Source: Sphingomonas sp. (GTDB taxonomy: Bacteria > Pseudomonadota > Alphaproteobacteria > Sphingomonadales > Sphingomonadaceae). Taken from it: DNA of 64,000 nt. Where the stretch lies: the NCBI GenBank assembly GCA_025356055.1, contig JANXUU010000140.1, positions 1-64,000 of the forward strand. Direction: 5' to 3'. This document shows positions 8,392-17,176 of this stretch, piece after piece; the stretch's first letter is position 1; each line of letters starts with the position of its first letter. The notes beneath the pieces are model-generated. The model saw only the letters and a program-made list of their open reading frames with translations, was not told the DNA's origin and made no database searches. The translations under genes and the position numbers were made by a program.

Positions 8392-9432
8392 ATGAAGAAA
8401 CTACCCCTGATCATTCCCGCGATCGTCATGCTCGCGGCGTGCGGGTCGAACCATTCGGGCGGCGGCGCATCGGCGTCGAACCAGATCAAGATCGTCGGCT
8501 CGTCGACCGTCTATCCCTTCACTACGGCCGTCGCGGAGAGCTTTCAGCGCGACAATCCGGGCACCAGCGTAATCGTCGAATCGACTGGCACCGGGGCGGG
8601 GATGAAGCTGTTCTGCCAAGGCATCGGCGGCGATACCCCCGACATGACCGACGCTTCGCGCCCGATCAAGAAGAGCGAATTCGAAATGTGCGTCAAGAAC
8701 GGCGCCAAGCAGATCATCGAGGTCCCGGTCGGGATCGACGGCCTGACCTTCATTCAGAACAAGGGCGCCCCGGCGCTCAGCCTGACGACCAAGGACATCT
8801 ACATGGCGCTTGCCGCCAACCCGTTCGGCAAGCCCAACACCGCCAAGACCTGGCACGACGTCAACCCCGCGCTGCCACCGCAGAAGATCCGCGTGATGGG
8901 CCCGCCGCCGACCAGTGGCACCCGCGACAGCCTCGCCGAACTGATCCTCGCCAAGGGCTGCGAGACCGACCCGGCGATGAAGGCGCTCAAGACCAGCGAC
9001 GAGCAGAAGCAAAAGGACCTGTGCACCAAGATCCGCGAGGATGGCGCCTATATCGAGGCCGGAGAGAATGACAATTTGCTGGTCCAGAAGGTCGCGGTCG
9101 ATAATGACACACTCGGCGTGCTCGGCTTCTCCTACCTCGACGAGAATGCCGACAAGGTGAAGGCGGTCAAGCTTGGTGGTGTGTCGCCGACCGAAACCAC
9201 CATCGCCGACCTGACCTACCCAGGGTCACGCAAGCTGTTCATCTACGTCAAGGGCGAGCATTTGGCCTTGAAGCCGAGGATGAAGGACTTCCTCGCCGGC
9301 TACGCCAAGCTGTGGGGCAAGGGCGGGCTGCTCGAGAAGCGCGGGCTCGTGCCGCTCGCCGGGTCCGACCTCACCGCCGCCGCCGCGAAGGCGATTGCCC
9401 TGACCCCGCTCGATGGATCGAGCGTCAAGTGA
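8392..9432 (+). CDS. pstS: phosphate-binding lipoprotein PstS
   Basis: The periplasmic phosphate receptor of the high-affinity Pst importer. The 346-residue product starts MKKLPLIIPAIVMLAAC, with a lipobox LAAC placing the lipidated Cys at 17, unlike the free E. coli PstS. IKIVGSSTVYPFT and ESTGTGAGMK are phosphate-loop motifs of PstS, as is TSGTRD. The ATG was chosen for its GAGGAAGTAGAG ribosome site and the signal peptide; an in-frame ATG 18 bases upstream is less likely. It leads pstC by 25 bases. Confidence 0.95.
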   Translation: MKKLPLIIPAIVMLAACGSNHSGGGASASNQIKIVGSSTVYPFTTAVAESFQRDNPGTSVIVESTGTGAGMKLFCQGIGGDTPDMTDASRPIKKSEFEMCVKNGAKQIIEVPVGIDGLTFIQNKGAPALSLTTKDIYMALAANPFGKPNTAKTWHDVNPALPPQKIRVMGPPPTSGTRDSLAELILAKGCETDPAMKALKTSDEQKQKDLCTKIREDGAYIEAGENDNLLVQKVAVDNDTLGVLGFSYLDENADKVKAVKLGGVSPTETTIADLTYPGSRKLFIYVKGEHLALKPRMKDFLAGYAKLWGKGGLLEKRGLVPLAGSDLTAAAAKAIALTPLDGSSVK

Positions 9433-9457
9433 CGCCAATGGCGGCGAGCAGATCACA

Positions 9458-10861
9458 ATGACCCTGGGCCTCGCCCTGATTGCGGTCCTGCTCGTCGCCG
9501 CGCTCGCCGCCGTGGTCGCGTTCCGCCGAGCCGCGGCGCTGCGCGTTGTCGCTGCCAGTGTCGGCCAAAAACGCAGCCGGCTCAACAGTCTGCCCGGTTA
9601 TCATGCCTCCTACGCAGTGCTGTGGGCGACACTCCCCGCGCTGCTCGTGCTCGCCGCGTGGGTGCCGACACAAGGTCAGCTGATCGACCGATCGGTGCTG
9701 AGTTCGCCAGAGGGGCGCGCTCTGCCGAAAAGCGATATTCGCCGCGAATCGATACTCGGCGAGGCGCAGGATATTGCCGCTGGCCGCATCGAGCGAGGCT
9801 ACAACCCCGAGGCCAACGCGCTCGCTCCGCAATATCGCGAGGCGACCGCGCGTTACTCGACCATCGGCGGCACGCTCGCGCTGCTTGTCGCGCTGGGCGG
9901 TGCGGCCTTCGCCATCAGCCGCATCGGTTTCGGTTTCCGCGCCCGCGCCGGAGTCGAGCGGTGGATCATGGTGTTGCTCGTCGCCGCCTCGACCGTCGCC
10001 ATCCTGACCACGCTCGGCATTGTCCTGTCGTTGCTGTTCGAAAGCCTGCGCTTCTTCAAGCTCGTCAGTCCGGTCGAATTCCTGTTCGGCACGACCTGGT
10101 CCCCGCAGACCGCGCTTCGCGCCGACCAGGCGGGTTCGTCGGGCGCGTTCGGCTCGATCCCGCTGTTCTGGGGGACCGCCTTCATCGGTGCGATCATCGC
10201 CATGATCGTCGCCATCCCGCTCGGACTGATGAGCGCCATCTTCCTCACCCAATATGCCCAGCCCCGTGTCCGCTCGTGGCTGAAACCGATCCTCGAGATC
10301 CTCGCCGGGGTGCCGACCGTCGTCTACGGCTATTTCGCCGCGCTGACCGTCGCCCCGCTGGTGCGCGACTTCGCCGTGTCGATCGGCATCACGTCGGCCT
10401 CATCCGAAAGCGCGCTCGCCGCCGGGCTCGTCATGGGGATCATGATCATCCCGTTCGTCAGCTCGATGGCCGACGACAGCTTGGCCGCGGTCCCCCAGGC
10501 GATGCGCGACGGCAGCCTCGCCCTGGGCGCGACCAGGTCCGAGACGATCAAGCGCGTTGTCCTCCCGGCCGCGCTCCCCGGCGTGGTCGGCGGCGTGCTG
10601 CTCGCGGTCAGCCGCGCGATCGGCGAGACGATGATCGTTGTCATGGCCGCGGGCCTCAGCGCCAACCTTACCGCCAACCCGTTCCAGTCGGTCACCACCG
10701 TCACCGTCCAGATCGTGCAATTGCTGACCGGCGACCAGGAGTTCGACAGCGCCAAGACGCTCGCCGCCTTCGCGCTCGGGCTGCTGTTGTTTCTCATCAC
10801 CCTCGTGCTCAACCTTATCGCGCTTCACGTCGTGCGGCGCTATCGTGAAGCCTATGAGTAA
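9458..10861 (+). CDS. pstC: phosphate ABC transporter permease PstC (long form)
   Basis: An inner-membrane channel subunit of the Pst importer. At about 467 residues it is much longer than E. coli PstC (319). The extra N-terminal part has a first membrane helix (MTLGLALIAVLLVAALAAVV), a second near residue 50 and a periplasmic segment, resembling the DUF3708-type extension found in many proteobacterial PstC proteins. The C-terminal half carries the six-helix permease core with the EAA-type loop (DGSLALGATRSETIKRVVLP). The start inside the pstS-pstC gap avoids overlap with pstS. It overlaps pstA by 8 bases. Confidence 0.93.
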   Translation: MTLGLALIAVLLVAALAAVVAFRRAAALRVVAASVGQKRSRLNSLPGYHASYAVLWATLPALLVLAAWVPTQGQLIDRSVLSSPEGRALPKSDIRRESILGEAQDIAAGRIERGYNPEANALAPQYREATARYSTIGGTLALLVALGGAAFAISRIGFGFRARAGVERWIMVLLVAASTVAILTTLGIVLSLLFESLRFFKLVSPVEFLFGTTWSPQTALRADQAGSSGAFGSIPLFWGTAFIGAIIAMIVAIPLGLMSAIFLTQYAQPRVRSWLKPILEILAGVPTVVYGYFAALTVAPLVRDFAVSIGITSASSESALAAGLVMGIMIIPFVSSMADDSLAAVPQAMRDGSLALGATRSETIKRVVLPAALPGVVGGVLLAVSRAIGETMIVVMAAGLSANLTANPFQSVTTVTVQIVQLLTGDQEFDSAKTLAAFALGLLLFLITLVLNLIALHVVRRYREAYE

Positions 10862-12107
10862 TACCGCCCACTCGCGCTGGACCGACGGCTCGATGAGCAA
10901 GCGCGTCGCCGCTCGCTACGCCGCCGAACGCCGCTTTCGCGCGCTCGGCTTCGCTGCGGTCGCGCTGTCGGTCGCTGTCCTCGCCTTCCTGCTGATCACC
11001 ATGGCGTCACGCGGATTAGGTGGCTTCACCCGTATCGAGGCGCGGGTCGCGCTCGACCTGCCGCGCTCCGACATCGTCATCGACCCGGCCGCATTGAAGG
11101 GTCCGGACGCCGAAACGATCGTCGCCAAGGCCGATCTCGACAGTGCCATCGCCAAGTCGGCAGCTGCGACCTACGGCCCCGTCGCCGCGGACATATTCGG
11201 TGAGAGTGCTTCGCGATCGCTCCGCCACAAGCTGATTGACGATCCGACCCTGCTCACCCGCACCCAGACTGTGTGGCTGCCGGTGTCGAGCAAGCTCGAC
11301 GTCGCGGCCAAGGGCAACGGCGACGGCGAGCAACACAAACTCGTCTCCGCGCTGCGGGCGAAAGACAGCCTGCGCACCCGCTTCAACCTCGATTTCCTCA
11401 CCGCCTCGGACGCCACCGACCCATCGGTCGTCGGCGTGTGGGGCGCGCTCAAGGGCAGCTTTCTGACAATCCTTGTTACGATGGGGCTGGCCTTCCCGGT
11501 CGGCGTACTGTCCGCGCTCTATCTTGAGGAATTCGCACCGCGCAATCGGTGGACTGACCTGGTCGAGGTATCGATTAACAACCTTGCCGCCGTGCCGTCG
11601 ATCATCTTCGGGCTGCTTGGCCTCGCCGTCTTCCTCAACCTGATGAATCTGCCGCGCTCGGCCCCGCTGGTCGGCGGATTGACCCTTGCACTGATGACCA
11701 TGCCTGTCATCGTCATCGCCGGGCGCAACGCGATCAAGTCGGTCCCGCCGTCGATCCGCGATGCCGCGCTCGGCATCGGCGCCTCGAAAATGCAGGTTGT
11801 GGTTCACCATGTCCTGCCGCTTGCGTTGCCCGGGATCATGACCGGCACGATCATCGGCATGGCGCGCGCGCTGGGCGAGACCGCACCACTGTTGATGATC
11901 GGCATGCGCGCCTTCATCGCCACCCCGCCGGGCGGGATTGCCGATCCGGCGACCGTTCTCCCGGTCCAGATTTTCCTGTGGTCCGACGAGGTCGATCGCT
12001 CGTTCGTTGAGAAGACCAGCGCGGCGATCATCGTGCTGCTCGTCTTCATGCTGTTGATGAACGGGCTAGCCATCTATCTTCGCAACCGCTTCGAACGTCG
12101 CTGGTAG
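10854..12107 (+). CDS. pstA: phosphate ABC transporter permease PstA (long form)
   Basis: The second channel subunit of the Pst importer, about 417 residues against 296 in E. coli. A membrane helix near residues 25-50 is followed by a periplasmic insert of about 150 residues, like the DUF3333-type N-terminus. The permease core follows, with the EAA loop ([20 protein letters not shown]). The ATG overlaps the pstC stop (ATGAGTAA); an in-frame ATG 9 bases upstream is an alternative. The parallel long extensions in PstC and PstA probably pair in the periplasm. Confidence 0.93.
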   Translation: MSNTAHSRWTDGSMSKRVAARYAAERRFRALGFAAVALSVAVLAFLLITMASRGLGGFTRIEARVALDLPRSDIVIDPAALKGPDAETIVAKADLDSAIAKSAAATYGPVAADIFGESASRSLRHKLIDDPTLLTRTQTVWLPVSSKLDVAAKGNGDGEQHKLVSALRAKDSLRTRFNLDFLTASDATDPSVVGVWGALKGSFLTILVTMGLAFPVGVLSALYLEEFAPRNRWTDLVEVSINNLAAVPSIIFGLLGLAVFLNLMNLPRSAPLVGGLTLALMTMPVIVIAGRNAIKSVPPSIRDAALGIGASKMQVVVHHVLPLALPGIMTGTIIGMARALGETAPLLMIGMRAFIATPPGGIADPATVLPVQIFLWSDEVDRSFVEKTSAAIIVLLVFMLLMNGLAIYLRNRFERRW

Positions 12108-12111
12108 GACC

Positions 12112-13062
12112 ATGACCAAAGAGATGACCCCGTTTTCAACGACCACTCCGGTGCCGATGCCGTCGACCGCGATCGCCGCCGAAGCGGCGCGCGAGCAGCG
12201 TGACGAAATGGGCGGAGAAGTGATCCCTGAGCCCGTTTCCGCAACGGTCGCGGTGCCGGTGGCCCAAGTCGCCCCTGACCCCGCTCCTGACCCCGCGCCC
12301 GGCAAGGTGCCTAAAATGCGGGCAAAAGCGATCCACGTCTTTTATGGCGACAAGGAAGCGCTGAAAGGCGTCTCGATCGACATTGACGAGGACCGGGTCA
12401 CCGCCTTCATCGGCCCGTCGGGCTGCGGCAAGTCGACCTTCCTGCGCTGCCTCAACCGGATGAACGACACCATCCCCGGGGCGCGCGTCACTGGCAAAAT
12501 CACCCTCGACGGCGAGGACATCAATGGCGATGCGATGGACGTCGTCCAGCTGCGCGCCCGCGTCGGCATGGTCTTCCAGAAGCCCAATCCTTTCCCCAAG
12601 TCGATCTTCGAGAATGTCGCCTACGGCCCGCGCATCCACGGCCTCGCCAGCGGCAAGACCGAGCTCGACGCGATCGTCGAAAAAAGCCTCAAGCGCGCCG
12701 GGCTGTGGGATGAGGTCAAGGACCGCCTCCAGGAAAGCGGCACCGCGCTGTCGGGCGGGCAGCAGCAGCGGCTGTGCATCGCCCGGGCCATCGCCGTCGA
12801 CCCCGAGGTTATCCTGATGGACGAGCCCTGTTCCGCGCTCGATCCCATCGCCACCGCCCGCATCGAGGAACTGATCCACGAACTGCGTGGTCGCTACGCC
12901 ATCGCCATCGTCACCCACAACATGCAGCAGGCCGCGCGCGTGTCGCAGCGGACCGCCTTCTTCCACCTTGGCGCGATGGTTGAATATGGCCGGACCAAAG
13001 ACATCTTCACCAATCCGCGCGAATCCCGCACCCAGGATTATATCACCGGCCGTTACGGCTGA
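12112..13062 (+). CDS. pstB: phosphate ABC transporter ATPase PstB with N-terminal extension
   Basis: It powers phosphate import and takes part in PhoR/PhoU signalling. The 316-residue product shows Walker [10 protein letters not shown] (101-109), signature LSGGQQQR (213-220) and Walker B ILMDEP (234-239), all intact. Typical PstB proteins are about 255 residues; here the first 65 or so residues are an added Ala/Pro/Val-rich, probably disordered stretch with [10 protein letters not shown]. Methionine codons further in (such as that before [10 protein letters not shown]) could be the real start, but the ATG used follows pstA by only 4 bases. Confidence 0.94.
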   Translation: MTKEMTPFSTTTPVPMPSTAIAAEAAREQRDEMGGEVIPEPVSATVAVPVAQVAPDPAPDPAPGKVPKMRAKAIHVFYGDKEALKGVSIDIDEDRVTAFIGPSGCGKSTFLRCLNRMNDTIPGARVTGKITLDGEDINGDAMDVVQLRARVGMVFQKPNPFPKSIFENVAYGPRIHGLASGKTELDAIVEKSLKRAGLWDEVKDRLQESGTALSGGQQQRLCIARAIAVDPEVILMDEPCSALDPIATARIEELIHELRGRYAIAIVTHNMQQAARVSQRTAFFHLGAMVEYGRTKDIFTNPRESRTQDYITGRYG

Positions 13063-13076
13063 GACGAAGGAACGCC

Positions 13077-13772
13077 ATGCCCACCACCGCCGGCCATACG
13101 CTCAAAGCCTTCGACGAGGATCTCGATCGGTTGCGCGCGCTCATTTCGCAAATGGGCGGGCTGGCCGAGCACGCCATCCGCGAATCGATGCGCTGCCTCG
13201 TCCAGCGCGACCTCGAGGGAGCGCAGCGGATCGTCGACAATGACAAGAAGCTCGACGCACTGGAAATTGAGACCGAACGCCGGGCCATCCAGATCCTTGC
13301 GTTGCGGGCCCCCATGGCCGGCGACCTGCGCGATATCGTCGCGGCGATGAAGATCTCGAGCGTCGTCGAGCGGATCGGGGACTATGCCAAGAACATCGCC
13401 AAGCGCGTTCCCCTGCTCGAGAATTCGGGCGCGATCGAGCCGCTGTCGCTGCTCCCCGAAATGGCGCGGATCGCGACCGAGATGGTCCATGACGTGTTGG
13501 CCGCCTTCGTCGAGCGCGATGCCGACGCCGCGGTCCGCGTCTGCGCGCGCGACCAGGCGGTCGACGATTTCTACAATTCGATCTTCCGCACGCTGCTCAC
13601 CTACATGATGGAAAATCCGCAGAACATCGGCCAGTCGGCGCATCTGTTGTTCGTCGCCAAGAATATCGAACGCGTCGGCGATCATGCCACCAACATCGCT
13701 GAGATGGTCTATTATGCCGCAACTGGCCAGCACATGGCAGAGCGCACCCGTGGCGGAAGTTTCACGGCCTAG
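13077..13772 (+). CDS. phoU: phosphate signalling protein PhoU
   Basis: A cytoplasmic regulator that links Pst activity to the PhoR/PhoB pair and represses the Pho regulon when phosphate is plentiful. At 231 residues it is of normal length and shows the two tandem three-helix PhoU repeats, each with an acidic metal-binding helix (ERIGDYAKNIAKR near residue 100 and ERVGDHATNIAEM near residue 200). A ribosome site GACGAAGGAA precedes the ATG. It sits 14 bases after pstB and 1 base before phoB. Confidence 0.95.
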   Translation: MPTTAGHTLKAFDEDLDRLRALISQMGGLAEHAIRESMRCLVQRDLEGAQRIVDNDKKLDALEIETERRAIQILALRAPMAGDLRDIVAAMKISSVVERIGDYAKNIAKRVPLLENSGAIEPLSLLPEMARIATEMVHDVLAAFVERDADAAVRVCARDQAVDDFYNSIFRTLLTYMMENPQNIGQSAHLLFVAKNIERVGDHATNIAEMVYYAATGQHMAERTRGGSFTA

Positions 13773-13773
13773 C

Positions 13774-14472
13774 ATGGCCGCCAAACGCCTGCTGCTTGTC
13801 GAGGATGATCGCGCGATTGCCGAGCTCGTCGAGTTTCATTTCGCGCGCGAAGGATATGCCGTAACGCAGACCGCAAATGGCGAGGAAGCCCTGATTCTGG
13901 TCGACGAGGTGCGTCCCGACCTGATCGTTCTCGACTGGATGATCGAGGGGATCAGCGGGATCGAGCTATGCCGCCGCTTGCGCCGCAAGCCCGCCACCGC
14001 CAACCTGCCGATCATCATGCTGACCGCGCGCGGCGAGGAGGATGATCGCCTGCGCGGGCTGGAAACCGGCGCCGACGATTATGTTACCAAGCCGTTCAGC
14101 CCCAAGGAGCTTGTCGTCCGCGCCGCCGCGGTCCTCCGCCGCGTCCGCCCCGCGCTGGCCGCCGAGGCGCTCAGCTATGCCGGGCTCGAGATGGATCTTG
14201 GCGCCCACCGCGTCCGCCGCGACGGCAAGGCGCTCAACCTCGGCCCGACCGAATATCGCCTGCTGCGCCATTTCCTCGAACACCCCGGCCGCGTCTTCTC
14301 GCGCCAGCAATTGCTCGAGACGGTGTGGCCGCACAGCGAGGAGATCGAGCTGCGCACGGTCGACGTCCACATCCGCCGCCTGCGCATGGCGCTCGGCAAG
14401 GGCGGGGGCGCCGATCTCGTCCGCACCGTCCGCAGCGCTGGCTACGCGCTCGACGCCGAAGGGACCGCGTAG
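13774..14472 (+). CDS. phoB: phosphate regulon response regulator PhoB
   Basis: An OmpR/PhoB-family activator that binds Pho boxes. The 232-residue product has a receiver domain with acidic pocket EDD (10-12), phospho-acceptor D54, T84 and K106, then a winged-helix domain (about 130-228, with RTVDVHIRRLRMAL as recognition region). The ATG directly follows the phoU stop; a longer frame would overlap phoU. No phoR histidine kinase lies before or after it, so its kinase must be encoded elsewhere. Confidence 0.95.
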   Translation: MAAKRLLLVEDDRAIAELVEFHFAREGYAVTQTANGEEALILVDEVRPDLIVLDWMIEGISGIELCRRLRRKPATANLPIIMLTARGEEDDRLRGLETGADDYVTKPFSPKELVVRAAAVLRRVRPALAAEALSYAGLEMDLGAHRVRRDGKALNLGPTEYRLLRHFLEHPGRVFSRQQLLETVWPHSEEIELRTVDVHIRRLRMALGKGGGADLVRTVRSAGYALDAEGTA

Positions 14473-14535
14473 AGGGCAGCGCGAGCGTCACCGGCGCGCA
14501 AGATTGCCGGACGCAAAGGCTCGTCCTAAGTCCGC

Positions 14536-15993
14536 ATGATGCCAGCCAATCCCGCGCATCCCGACCATCTCGACGTCGTCATCGTCGGTGCCGGCCTGTC
14601 GGGCATCGGCGCGGCGGTCCACCTGCAGCGCCGCCTGCCGGGCAAATCCTATGCCATTCTCGAGGCGCGGGGTGCGATTGGCGGGACGTGGGACCTATTC
14701 CGCTATCCCGGCGTCCGCTCGGATTCGGACATGTACACGCTGGGTTATGCGTTCAAGCCGTGGACCGATGCCAAGGCGATCGCCGACGGCCCGTCGATCC
14801 GCGCCTATATCGTGGAAACCGCGCGCGAGAACGACATCGAGCGCCACATCCGTTTCGACCAGCGGCTCGTTGCCGCGCACTGGTCGACCCCCGATGCGCG
14901 CTGGACGCTGGAGATCGCGCATGGCGACGAGACCGTCACCCAGACCTGCAATTTCCTCCTGCTGTGCAGCGGCTATTATTCCTACGAGCGCGCCTATCGC
15001 CCTGAATGGCCCGGCGAGGCGGACTTTACCGGCACCATCGTCCACCCGCAATTCTGGCCAACCGACCTCGCCACGGCGGGCAAGCGCATCGTCGTTATCG
15101 GCAGCGGCGCGACCGCGGTGACCCTCGTCCCCGAGCTCGCCCGCACCGCCGCGCACGTCACCATGCTCCAGCGCTCGCCGTCCTACGTCGTGTCGCGCCC
15201 GTCGGTCGACCGCTTCGCCAACTGGGCGCGCCGCTGCCTGCCAGCGGGCACCGCCTATCGCCTGACCCGCGCCAAGAACATCCTGCTCGGCCAGCTGTTC
15301 TACCGGCTCGCCCGCCGCCGCCCCGCCGCCACCGCGCGCCGCCTCATCGCAATGGTTCACGGCGAAATCGGCGAGGTGTTCGACCCCGTCCACTTCACCC
15401 CGCGTTACAAGCCGTGGGACCAGCGGCTGTGCCTCGTTCCCGACGCTGACCTGTTCGCCGCGCTCCGCTCGCGCCGCGCCAGCATCGTCACCGGGACGAT
15501 CGACCATTTCACCCGCGGCGGCCTCGTGCTCGCATCGGGCGAGACGCTCCCTGCCGACCTCGTGGTGACCGCCACCGGACTGCAGATGGAGATTGGCGGC
15601 GGCGCGAAACTGTTCGTCGACGGTGCCCCGGTCGATGTCTCGAAAACCCTCGCCTACAAGGGGCTGATGCTCAGCGGCGTCCCCAACCTCGGGCTGACTT
15701 TCGGCTACACCAACGCCTCGTGGACATTGAAGGCCGACCTCACCAGCGACTATTTCTGCCGCCTGCTCGCCCGGATGGATCGCCGCGGCGCGCGCATCGC
15801 CACCCCCCGCGCCCCCGCCGGAACCGAACAGGCCCCGTTCCTCGACTTTACCTCGGGCTACGTCCAGCGCGCGCTCGCCATCCTCCCCGGGCAGGGCACG
15901 ACCCACCCATGGCGCCTTCGCCAAAACTATCTCGCCGACCTTGCAATGCTCCGCTTCGGCCGCATTGAAGAGCCTAATCTCGAGCTTCGCTGA
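14536..15993 (+). CDS. flavin monooxygenase, Baeyer-Villiger type
   Basis: It uses NADPH and FAD to insert oxygen next to ketones or to oxidise heteroatoms; the substrate cannot be read from sequence. The 485-residue product has an FAD Rossmann motif GAGLSG (18-23), GGTWD (49-53), [17 protein letters not shown] (55-71), the exact Baeyer-Villiger fingerprint FxGxxxHxxxWP as [12 protein letters not shown] (164-175), and a second Rossmann motif GSGATA (189-194). It lies 63 bases after phoB with no clear terminator between, so partial read-through from the pho genes is possible. Two adjacent ATG codons compete as start. Confidence 0.87.
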   Translation: MMPANPAHPDHLDVVIVGAGLSGIGAAVHLQRRLPGKSYAILEARGAIGGTWDLFRYPGVRSDSDMYTLGYAFKPWTDAKAIADGPSIRAYIVETARENDIERHIRFDQRLVAAHWSTPDARWTLEIAHGDETVTQTCNFLLLCSGYYSYERAYRPEWPGEADFTGTIVHPQFWPTDLATAGKRIVVIGSGATAVTLVPELARTAAHVTMLQRSPSYVVSRPSVDRFANWARRCLPAGTAYRLTRAKNILLGQLFYRLARRRPAATARRLIAMVHGEIGEVFDPVHFTPRYKPWDQRLCLVPDADLFAALRSRRASIVTGTIDHFTRGGLVLASGETLPADLVVTATGLQMEIGGGAKLFVDGAPVDVSKTLAYKGLMLSGVPNLGLTFGYTNASWTLKADLTSDYFCRLLARMDRRGARIATPRAPAGTEQAPFLDFTSGYVQRALAILPGQGTTHPWRLRQNYLADLAMLRFGRIEEPNLELR

Positions 15994-16054
15994 TCATGGG
16001 CGAGAGTTGACGTTCACCGCGGCTGCGTCGAAGCTGATGCAAAGGGAGAGTCGA

Positions 16055-17176
16055 ATGGCCGAAGTCGTCCTGAGCGCGGTCGAAAAGTCGTTTGGCGGAA
16101 CGGTCGTTTTGAAGCCGACCGACCTGGCCATCGCCGATGGCGAATTCGTCGTGCTGGTCGGGCCTTCGGGGTCGGGCAAGTCGACGCTGCTGCGGTTGAT
16201 CGCCGGACTGGAGGAGGTCAGCGCGGGGACGATCGCGATCGGCGGCAAGGATGTCACTGCGGCGAGCCCGAGCAATCGCGGGATCGCAATGGTCTTCCAG
16301 TCCTACGCGCTTTACCCGCACCTCAGCGTCTATGAAAATCTCGCGTTTGCGCTGCGACTGGCGCGGTTGACCAAGGACGAGATCGATCGCCGGGTGCGCG
16401 GCGCGGCCGAGATCCTGGCGATCACCGACCTGTTGGCCCGCAAGCCGCGCGCATTGTCGGGTGGGCAGCGGCAGCGCGTCGCGATCGGCCGCGCGATCGT
16501 GCGCGAGCCCAAGGTGTTCCTGTTCGACGAACCGCTGTCCAATCTCGATGCGGCGCTGCGCGTCAGCATGCGCTACGAGTTCGCGCGGCTCCACAAGCAG
16601 CTTGGCACGACCATGATCTATGTCACCCACGACCAGGTCGAGGCGATGACGCTGGCCGACCGGATCGTGGTGCTGGCCAATGGCGGGATCGAGCAGATCG
16701 GGTCTCCGCTGGCGCTTTACGAACACCCCGCGAACCTGTTCGTGGCCGGGTTCATCGGCTCGCCCAAGATCAACCTGCTGGCCGCGACGGTGGTGGAGGC
16801 GTCGGCCGAGCGCGCGGTGCTGACACTGGCCGGGGGCGAGCGGTTCGAGGCATTGGTCGATGCAGCGCGAGCGCAAGTGGGGGACACGGTCATACTGGGC
16901 ATCCGGCCCGAGCAGCTGCGCGTCGCCGACGGAGCCAACAGCGTTGGAGTCGAGGTGCGCTTCGTCGAGGAACTGGGCGGGGTGACCTTCGCCTATGTCG
17001 ACGCCGGCGAGACTGGGATGACGGTGCAGCTGCCCGGGGGCACGCACTTGTCGATGGGAGACAAGATCCGGCTCCAGGCCGATGCGGCGGCGGCTTATCT
17101 GTTCGACGCCGACGGCATTGCCTTTGCGCGGCACGGCGCCGAACAGCGCCGGAAGTCGGCGTCAGCGGCGCTATAG
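16055..17176 (+). CDS. sugar ABC importer ATPase (MalK/UgpC/MsmK type)
   Basis: The ATPase subunit of a carbohydrate importer. The 373-residue product has Walker [10 protein letters not shown] (36-44), signature LSGGQRQR (134-141), Walker B FLFDEP (155-160), then a C-terminal TOBE region (about 240-350) as in MalK-type ATPases. The start follows a good AGGGAGAG ribosome site. It is the only gene of the glycan locus on the plus strand and meets the glycosidase gene tail to tail with a 6-base overlap. The locus has permeases and a binding protein but no other ATPase, so this is their likely partner; MsmK-type ATPases can also serve several importers. Confidence 0.93.
   Translation: MAEVVLSAVEKSFGGTVVLKPTDLAIADGEFVVLVGPSGSGKSTLLRLIAGLEEVSAGTIAIGGKDVTAASPSNRGIAMVFQSYALYPHLSVYENLAFALRLARLTKDEIDRRVRGAAEILAITDLLARKPRALSGGQRQRVAIGRAIVREPKVFLFDEPLSNLDAALRVSMRYEFARLHKQLGTTMIYVTHDQVEAMTLADRIVVLANGGIEQIGSPLALYEHPANLFVAGFIGSPKINLLAATVVEASAERAVLTLAGGERFEALVDAARAQVGDTVILGIRPEQLRVADGANSVGVEVRFVEELGGVTFAYVDAGETGMTVQLPGGTHLSMGDKIRLQADAAAAYLFDADGIAFARHGAEQRRKSASAAL

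Noticed and set aside
14695..17134. Two minus-strand frames of about 400 codons opposite the monooxygenase and ABC ATPase
   Set aside because: Shadows of genes with complete motifs on the plus strand.
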